A stretch of 13,454 nt of DNA, taken from Epsilonproteobacteria bacterium 4484_65. GTDB taxonomy: Bacteria; Campylobacterota; Campylobacteria; Campylobacterales; Sulfurovaceae. The stretch spans positions 1-13,454 of the forward strand of contig NATJ01000021.1 in assembly GCA_002085305.1 (NCBI GenBank), in the 5' to 3' direction. The translations under genes were made by a program, and so were the position numbers. The notes beneath the pieces were generated by a model, which was not told the origin of the DNA, did no database searches, and saw only the letters and a list, made by a program, of their open reading frames with translations. Of the stretch, positions 5,282 through 13,454 are shown piece after piece; positions within the stretch are counted from its first letter, which is position 1, and the number at the start of each line of letters is the position of its first letter.

Positions 5282-6421
5282 ATGTACATCTATAAACTAG
5301 GTAACATCTCAGATAAAAAAGCCGCACTCGAAGCATTAGGTGTAGAACGTGGTGGTGTAAGCATTATGTCAAAGAAGATGGAACTTCTTTACTTCTTCAT
5401 TAAAGACCTTAAAACACCTGCAGTAAATATACTTAAACAAGATGCACTGAGCATTGGTGCAGAGCTTGCTGTGCCTGGTGGTGTGATACTCTGTGAGAAA
5501 CCTGTTTATGATTGTATCCTGATAGGGACTAAAAAGCATATGGAACTGCTTTCCTGTAAAGAGTTGGCACAGCCTTTTGGACTTAAAACCGTTGCTACAG
5601 AACTTAAAAAATTCCTCTCAACACCGAACTATCCAATGCAGATCATGGGTGTGATCAATGCCAATGATGACAGCTTTTTTAAAGAGAGTAGATTTAGCGC
5701 AGAGGCTGCCATCTCTCAATGTGAAAAGATGATAGAAGAGGGTGCATCTATTATTGACATCGGTGCAGTCTCTTCAAGACCCGGAGCCCAAGAGGTGAGT
5801 GAGCTTGTCGAACTCGAACGGATGAAACCTATTTGTGACATGATTCATGCTGAAAAGTTATATGAAAAGGCTACTTTTTCTGTAGATAGCTACACTCCGG
5901 ACGTTGTTGAGTATGCATTGAATAGAGGTTTCACTCTGATCAACGACATCACAGGAGCATGTAATGATGAGATTATCAAACTAGCCGTAAAACACGAGGC
6001 TAAACTTTGTATCATGCATATGCAGGGCACACCACAAACGATGCAAAAAGATCCAACATATGATGATGTAATGGTTGAGGTAAGTAGATTTTTTGAAGAG
6101 CGTATCGCTAAGTGTGAAGCCTTAGGATTATCTAGAGAGAATATTATTCTTGATGTAGGTATAGGCTTTGGAAAAACCTTGGAACATAATCTTACTTTGA
6201 TCAAAAACTTAACTCACTTCAGACACTTTGGATGTGAAGTGCTTATTGGTGCGAGTAGAAAATCGATGATAGATAAGATCATCTCTACACCAACAGAAGA
6301 ACGTTTACCGGGAACTTTGGCGATTCATTTAAAAGCGGTGGAGAATGGTGCTGGTATTGTACGTTGTCATGATGTGAAAGAACATATACAGGCTTTAAAA
6401 GTTTTAGAAGTTTTGATGTAA
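5282..6421 (+). CDS. folP: Dihydropteroate synthase FolP
   Basis: FolP condenses p-aminobenzoate with dihydropterin pyrophosphate to make dihydropteroate, a folate precursor, and is the target of sulfonamides. The 379-residue protein has a TIM-barrel pterin-binding domain from about residue 120. Motifs in order are QIMGVINANDDSFF, EGASIIDIGAVSSRPGA, FSVDSYTPDVVEYA, LINDITGA, MHMQGTPQTMQ, ILDVGIGFGKT, LIGASRKSMI and a C-terminal IVRCHDV. About 115 N-terminal residues (MYIYKLGNISDKKAALEALG...) precede this and are absent from the roughly 280-residue E. coli enzyme; Campylobacterota FolP is generally long. The first motif is divergent (NANDDSF instead of NVTPDSF). ATG 5282 is chosen from its AAAGGAG site. 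The gene follows holB after a 120-nt gap holding a REP-like element, and is followed 7 nt later by the SanA-like gene. Confidence 0.92.
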   Translation: MYIYKLGNISDKKAALEALGVERGGVSIMSKKMELLYFFIKDLKTPAVNILKQDALSIGAELAVPGGVILCEKPVYDCILIGTKKHMELLSCKELAQPFGLKTVATELKKFLSTPNYPMQIMGVINANDDSFFKESRFSAEAAISQCEKMIEEGASIIDIGAVSSRPGAQEVSELVELERMKPICDMIHAEKLYEKATFSVDSYTPDVVEYALNRGFTLINDITGACNDEIIKLAVKHEAKLCIMHMQGTPQTMQKDPTYDDVMVEVSRFFEERIAKCEALGLSRENIILDVGIGFGKTLEHNLTLIKNLTHFRHFGCEVLIGASRKSMIDKIISTPTEERLPGTLAIHLKAVENGAGIVRCHDVKEHIQALKVLEVLM

Positions 6422-6428
6422 GGGTGTA

Positions 6429-9732
<3,304 letters not shown>

Positions 9733-10536
9733 TTGCAGCTAAAGAACACTATTAAGTCCATAGCCATAGGTTCATTTGATGGCATACATATTGCCCATCG
9801 AACACTCATAGATCAAGCAGATGCGATTGTCATCATAGAACGAAATGGTGGGTATTTGACACCTGGTTACAAGCGTTCATTTTATACATCCAAAATATGT
9901 TGTTTTTATCATTTTGATAAAGTGAAGTCACTGACACCTAAAGTATTTGTAAAGAAATTAAAAGAAGATTTCCCTCATTTGGAAAAGATCATCGTAGGGT
10001 ATGATTTTGCTTTTGGCAAAGAAAAAGCAGGTAATGCAGAGCATTTGGATGAACTTTTTGATGGAGAAGTCTGTATTATAAAAGAGGTGAGCATAGAAGG
10101 TATACCTGTTCATTCCCGTACTATCAAAGCATATTTGCGAGAAGGCAAGGTAGAGATGGCAAATATGCTGCTGGGCAGAAGGTATACTATAGATGGTAAT
10201 GTGATCGCCGGACAGGGGCTTGGTAAAAAAGAACTTGTCCCTACACTTAATCTTCATGTAGACCATTATCAACTTCCTTTAGAGGGTGTTTATGCTACAC
10301 GAACCAAGATCGGTGAGGAATGGCTAAACTCTGTGAGTTTTTTAGGGCATCGTGTAACTACAGATGGTTCTTATGCTGTTGAGACACATGTGATAGATAA
10401 AGATATTGGTGAAGTAAATGGTACAGTTATGATCGAGTTTGTTGCATTTATCCGTGAAAATCAGAAATTTAATGGATTGGATGGTTTGAAAAAACAAATT
10501 CAAGATGATATAGGTATTGCTAAAAAGACAGTATGA
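9733..10536 (+). CDS. ribF: Bifunctional riboflavin kinase / FAD synthetase RibF
   Basis: RibF phosphorylates riboflavin to FMN and adenylates FMN to FAD. The 267-residue protein is slightly shorter than the usual roughly 310. The N-terminal adenylyltransferase domain shows GSFDGIHIAH (13-22), VGYDFAFGKEKAGN (88-101) and SRTIKAYLREGKV (128-140). The C-terminal riboflavin kinase domain has GNVIAGQGLGKKELVPTLNL (155-174); the usual PTAN is PTLN, keeping Thr and Asn. ETH with the likely catalytic E217 and VMIEFVAFIRENQKF (232-246) follow. The start is TTG 9733, directly after the tlyA TAA. The stop overlaps the next gene by 4 nt (ATGA). Its product supplies flavin in general; the flavoprotein at 12244 is one possible user, but no special link is shown. 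The kinase domain is divergent but appears complete. Confidence 0.9.
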   Translation: MQLKNTIKSIAIGSFDGIHIAHRTLIDQADAIVIIERNGGYLTPGYKRSFYTSKICCFYHFDKVKSLTPKVFVKKLKEDFPHLEKIIVGYDFAFGKEKAGNAEHLDELFDGEVCIIKEVSIEGIPVHSRTIKAYLREGKVEMANMLLGRRYTIDGNVIAGQGLGKKELVPTLNLHVDHYQLPLEGVYATRTKIGEEWLNSVSFLGHRVTTDGSYAVETHVIDKDIGEVNGTVMIEFVAFIRENQKFNGLDGLKKQIQDDIGIAKKTV

Positions 10537-11303
10537 AAAAAATAATTAAAAAAATAAGTATCTTGCTGCTACTGGGATATGTTGGAATGGGGCTATTCCT
10601 CTATATCAATCAGAGAGATTTTCTTTATTTCCCTACGCCCAATGCTCCTACTGCATATAAAAATATGACACTTCAAAATGAGGGAGCTTCCATTAATGTC
10701 ATCATCTTGAATGAAGGGTATGAGAATGCCATACTTTATTTTGGAGGCAATGCAGAATCTATGGCACAAAGTAGTGACTATATTGCACAACAGTTTCCTA
10801 CATTTACAGTCTATCTGATGGATTACAGAGGATACGGAGGTAGTACAGGAGAGCCAACAGAAGAAGGACTTTACAGTGATGCATTGAAGCTGTATGATAC
10901 TATTAAACCGAAGCATAGCCGCATCTCCATAGGGGGGCGTAGTTTAGGTTCCAGTATAGCAACCTATGTTGCAGCCCATAGAGAAGTCTCAAAACTGGCA
11001 CTTATTACTCCCTTTGACAGTATCGTAAATGTTGCCAATGGGAGATACCCTATCTACCCAGTATCATTTTTATTACATGATAAGTATGACTCTAAAAGCA
11101 GAGTAAAACATATCAAAGCAAAAACATTTATAGTTATGGCACAAAATGATAAAATCATTACAAGAGAACGTACGCAACAACTTATAGATGCTTTTGACCC
11201 TTCTCAGCTAGAAGTAATGATAATTGAAAACAGAGGGCATATTGATATCTCTTCAGATGCTAAATATTATAAGATAATGCAAGATTTCATAGGTGAAGGG
11301 TAA
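10533..11303 (+). CDS. Membrane-anchored alpha/beta hydrolase (BEM46/ABHD13-like), copy 1
   Basis: This is a 256-residue alpha/beta hydrolase of unknown substrate. An N-terminal Lys-rich stretch and hydrophobic segment (about 8-25) form a membrane anchor or uncleaved signal, followed by the family landmark INQRDFLYFPTP (25-36). YFGGNAE (69-75) is the oxyanion region, where related proteins more often have HGN. DYRGYGGSTGEPTE (97-110) is typical of the BEM46 group. The triad reads as S137 in GRSLGS, D206 in AQNDK and H236 in NRGH. The ATG overlaps the ribF stop (ATGA), with no strong Shine-Dalgarno, so it is probably translated by coupling. A paralogue follows after 51 nt with its catalytic residues at the same numbers. 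Esterase, lipase or acyl-transfer activity is possible, and the sequence does not say which. Confidence 0.82.
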   Translation: MKKIIKKISILLLLGYVGMGLFLYINQRDFLYFPTPNAPTAYKNMTLQNEGASINVIILNEGYENAILYFGGNAESMAQSSDYIAQQFPTFTVYLMDYRGYGGSTGEPTEEGLYSDALKLYDTIKPKHSRISIGGRSLGSSIATYVAAHREVSKLALITPFDSIVNVANGRYPIYPVSFLLHDKYDSKSRVKHIKAKTFIVMAQNDKIITRERTQQLIDAFDPSQLEVMIIENRGHIDISSDAKYYKIMQDFIGEG

Positions 11304-11354
11304 GACTGGTTCACTACTTTTTACTAAGAATATAATTTACGATAAAATGATGAT

Positions 11355-12140
11355 ATGAAAAATTTTCTAATAGCCTTTATCAAGTTACTACTGCTTGCCT
11401 ATATCACTTTTGGAGTTGTACTTTTTATAAATCAAAGAGATCTTCTTTATGCTCCCACTGTTAAAACAAATCATGTATTTGATGAAGTCATTTTCCATAA
11501 TGACAAAGAATCCATTAATGTCATAGTAGTGAATGATAAAAAAGAGAAGGCCATACTCTACTTTGGAGGTAATGGTGACACAGTTGCACGAAGTGCTTTT
11601 GCCTTTGATAAGTTTTTCCCTGAATATACAGTTTATCTTGTAAATTACAGAGGGTATGGTGGCAGTAGTGGTGAGCCAACGGAAAAAGGCATCTACACTG
11701 ATGCTATTGCTATCTTTGATCAAATCAGAGCTAAACATAGAGATATTTCTGTACTTGGACGAAGTTTGGGGAGTGGTGTGGCTACCTATATGGCAACTAA
11801 AAGAAAGTTCGATAAATTGGTATTGATCACGCCGTATGATAGTGCACAGAATATAGTGCAAGAGAGGTTTCCTATGTATCCGATGTCCATACTGCTCAAG
11901 GATAAATACGATTCAGTCAGTAGAGTTAAAGATATTGAAGCAAAAACATTAATCCTGATCGCTGGGGATGATAATGTGATCCCAATGAAACATACCAAAC
12001 AACTTATAGAAGCATTTCCAGCCTCAAAAGTAGAGGTGAAGATCATTGAAGGTGTTGGGCATAATACTATATTACTTGATGATCGTTATTATCATGTTTT
12101 GCAGAAGTTTATGCAAGCTCATTATTCCCATACCAAGTAA
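11355..12140 (+). CDS. Membrane-anchored alpha/beta hydrolase (BEM46/ABHD13-like), copy 2
   Basis: This is a 261-residue paralogue of the preceding gene. It has the same layout: hydrophobic N-terminus (about 4-24), INQRDLLYAPT (25-35), YFGGNG (69-74), NYRGYGGSSGEPTE (97-110), and a triad S137 in GRSLGS, D206 in AGDDN and H236 in GVGH. The first 236 or so residues align with copy 1 without gaps, so the pair arose by tandem duplication and has since diverged considerably, especially at 36-60. The ATG at 11355 follows an AT-rich 51-nt gap with no clear Shine-Dalgarno. A nearby ATG at 11347 hits a stop after three codons and is excluded. No terminator is obvious after the stop. The substrate is unknown; the different loops may mean different substrates. 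Confidence 0.82.
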   Translation: MKNFLIAFIKLLLLAYITFGVVLFINQRDLLYAPTVKTNHVFDEVIFHNDKESINVIVVNDKKEKAILYFGGNGDTVARSAFAFDKFFPEYTVYLVNYRGYGGSSGEPTEKGIYTDAIAIFDQIRAKHRDISVLGRSLGSGVATYMATKRKFDKLVLITPYDSAQNIVQERFPMYPMSILLKDKYDSVSRVKDIEAKTLILIAGDDNVIPMKHTKQLIEAFPASKVEVKIIEGVGHNTILLDDRYYHVLQKFMQAHYSHTK

Positions 12141-12243
12141 ATGACTGATATAAGAGGGTATTTATAAGGGAAAACAAGCAGACAATTACGTTGATGGGTG
12201 TAAAATAGGAATTAATAAAGAAATAAACATAAATGGGGAAAGA
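12141..12243. promoter_or_regulatory. 103-nt intergenic region, likely promoter and leader of the flavoprotein gene
   Basis: This is the second-longest gap in the window. A TAAAAT at 12201-12206 could be a -10 box, but there is no convincing -35. GGGGAA (12235-12240) is the Shine-Dalgarno for ATG 12244. A weak interrupted inverted repeat (TTCCC/ATACC near 12126-12134 against GGTAT and GGGAA near 12157-12172) may form a hairpin after the hydrolase gene, but it has no U-tract, so I do not call it a terminator. Confidence 0.35.
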
Positions 12244-13454
12244 ATGAAAAAAGTTCAATGTGATGTATTGGTTATCGGCGGTGGACCGGCTGGTGGTATA
12301 ACGGCAATTACTGCCAAGGGGCACAATCCGGGAAAAGAGATCCTTCTTATCCGTGAAGATAAAGAGCAGCTTGTACCTTGTGCCATACCCTATGTGTTTG
12401 GAGATATTCTTGGAAGTACCGAAAAAAATGTTGCTTCCTGTGCACCGGTGGAAAACACAGGTGTCACGACGATGGTCGGTGTTGTTGATGAGGTGAATAT
12501 TGAGAATAAAAAAGCCTATACAAAAGATACTCAGATCAGTTTTGATAAATTGGTGTTTGCTACCGGCTCGATACCCTTTGTCCATCCTATGATGAGTGGA
12601 GCGACTAATCTTGAAGGCGTCTTTACAGTACCCAAAAGCAAAGTAAAGATCGACCAGCTTAAAGCTTATGTCGATACGAAACAACGAATTACTATTGTCG
12701 GCTCCGGGTTTATCGGGGTTGAAATTGGTCTAGAGTTTGCCAAATCGGGAAAAGAAGTAACGATCATCGATGGTGCAGAGCATATACTCAATACCGCATT
12801 TGACGTAGAATTGGCAAGCCAGGCGGAAGAGCTGGCAAAAAAAGTCGGTATTACACTTGAACTCGGGAATTTTGTCGATTCTATTGAAGAAGAGAATGGT
12901 ATCGTAACGGGGGTGAGGCTCTGTGGAGGCAAAGTGGTCAAAAGTGAAGTGGTTATCCTGGCAACAGGGTACAAACCTGACACAGATCTGGCAAAAAAAG
13001 CAGGATTGAAACTTGCACGATACGGTGGTATATGGGTTGATGAGTATATGCGTACCCGAAATCATGATATCTTTGCAGTTGGAGACTGTGCGGCAAGGCG
13101 TGATTTCATTACCCGTGAACCTTCTAAAGTGATGCTCGCATCCACATCGGTTGCTGAAGCACGAGCAGCAGGTAGTTCGCTCTACAAACTTAAATATATC
13201 AAAGGCTTTAATGGCACGATAGCCATTTTTTCAACAGTGATTATGCAGAGAGCCTTTGCATCCGCAGGTGTAACGGAAGTACAGGCCAAGATGCAGAACT
13301 TCGATATTGTTACAGGAACATTTGAAGGGATGAACCGCCATCCGGCCACGATCCCTGATGCTGTAAAACAATCTGTAAAACTCATCGCTATGAATCACAG
13401 TGGAAGGATTATCGGAGGTCAGATCGTTGGTGGACCGGAAGTGGGAGAGCTGAT
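12244..13454 (+). CDS. FAD-dependent pyridine nucleotide-disulfide oxidoreductase, CoA-disulfide reductase/NADH oxidase family (partial, runs off the edge)
   Basis: This is an open frame of 403 codons with no stop before the window end. The FAD-binding motif is VIGGGPAGG (10-18), with a single redox-active cysteine at C46 in LVPCAIPY, placed as in CoA-disulfide reductases and NADH peroxidases/oxidases. ATGSIP is followed by an NAD(P)H-binding GSGFIGVEIG (153-162), and the second FAD motif is IFAVGDCA (about 276-283). From about residue 315 the dimerisation domain starts (GFNGTIAIFSTVIMQ, GVTE). The family reduces CoA disulfide, polysulfide, peroxide or O2 with NAD(P)H, and the single Cys points away from glutathione-reductase-type CXXXXC enzymes. 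In a sulfur oxidiser a role in polysulfide or persulfide reduction is attractive but inferred. It has its own leader, and its codons look more GC-rich than those of the genes before it. Confidence 0.85.
   Translation, partial: MKKVQCDVLVIGGGPAGGITAITAKGHNPGKEILLIREDKEQLVPCAIPYVFGDILGSTEKNVASCAPVENTGVTTMVGVVDEVNIENKKAYTKDTQISFDKLVFATGSIPFVHPMMSGATNLEGVFTVPKSKVKIDQLKAYVDTKQRITIVGSGFIGVEIGLEFAKSGKEVTIIDGAEHILNTAFDVELASQAEELAKKVGITLELGNFVDSIEEENGIVTGVRLCGGKVVKSEVVILATGYKPDTDLAKKAGLKLARYGGIWVDEYMRTRNHDIFAVGDCAARRDFITREPSKVMLASTSVAEARAAGSSLYKLKYIKGFNGTIAIFSTVIMQRAFASAGVTEVQAKMQNFDIVTGTFEGMNRHPATIPDAVKQSVKLIAMNHSGRIIGGQIVGGPEVGEL

Noticed and set aside
12126..12172. Interrupted inverted repeat after hydrolase 2 as a terminator
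   Set aside because: The stem is short and bulged and is not followed by a T-run.
12109..13385. Several minus-strand open frames opposite the flavoprotein and hydrolase 2
   Set aside because: The plus-strand frame is continuous for 403 codons with clear FAD and NAD motifs. The antisense frames have no recognisable protein features.

Overview
This window looks like ordinary chromosomal DNA from a Campylobacterota (Epsilonproteobacteria) bacterium, most likely a Sulfurovum- or Sulfurimonas-like sulfur oxidiser. The main evidence is hobA, a DnaA-binding gene known only from this phylum, inside the block rppH-lysC-hobA-holB-folP. From memory, Helicobacter pylori has the same order. The DNA is AT-rich and the genes are tightly packed, with many 1-4 nt start/stop overlaps.

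Layout: a leftward operon, hemW-tatB-tatC, occupies about 1-2334. It carries a heme chaperone followed by two components of the twin-arginine protein exporter. A short AT-rich divergent promoter region (about 2341-2420) separates it from a long rightward run: rppH (mRNA 5' pyrophosphohydrolase), lysC (aspartokinase), hobA and holB (replication initiation and clamp loader), folP (dihydropteroate synthase), a SanA-type membrane protein, ligA (NAD-dependent DNA ligase), tlyA (rRNA 2'-O-methyltransferase), ribF (FMN/FAD synthesis) and two tandem membrane-anchored alpha/beta hydrolases. After a 103-nt gap, a flavoprotein of the CoA-disulfide reductase/NADH oxidase family starts at 12244 and runs off the right edge. 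It has no stop codon in the window and its base composition looks different from its neighbours.

Two core genes are broken as written. tatC is frameshifted by an exact 47-bp tandem duplication (237-330). lysC lacks about 103 nt at about 3121/3122, which joins two different reading frames. Both sit in otherwise well-conserved genes and could be assembly or consensus errors. The tatC duplication is the kind expected when contigs overlapping by a k-mer are joined end to end. They should be checked against reads before any biological reading.

The points most worth following up are an unusual insert of roughly 100 residues, Ala/Thr/Lys-rich, in the first periplasmic loop of TatC; a REP/BIME-like pair of GTAG-footed palindromes between holB and folP, ending 4 nt before the folP Shine-Dalgarno; a well-formed internal translation start in lysC exactly where a separate regulatory subunit would begin; and a tandem hydrolase pair whose catalytic residues keep identical numbering. 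I see no phage, CRISPR array, tRNA, rRNA or transposase gene, and no clear new multi-gene system.
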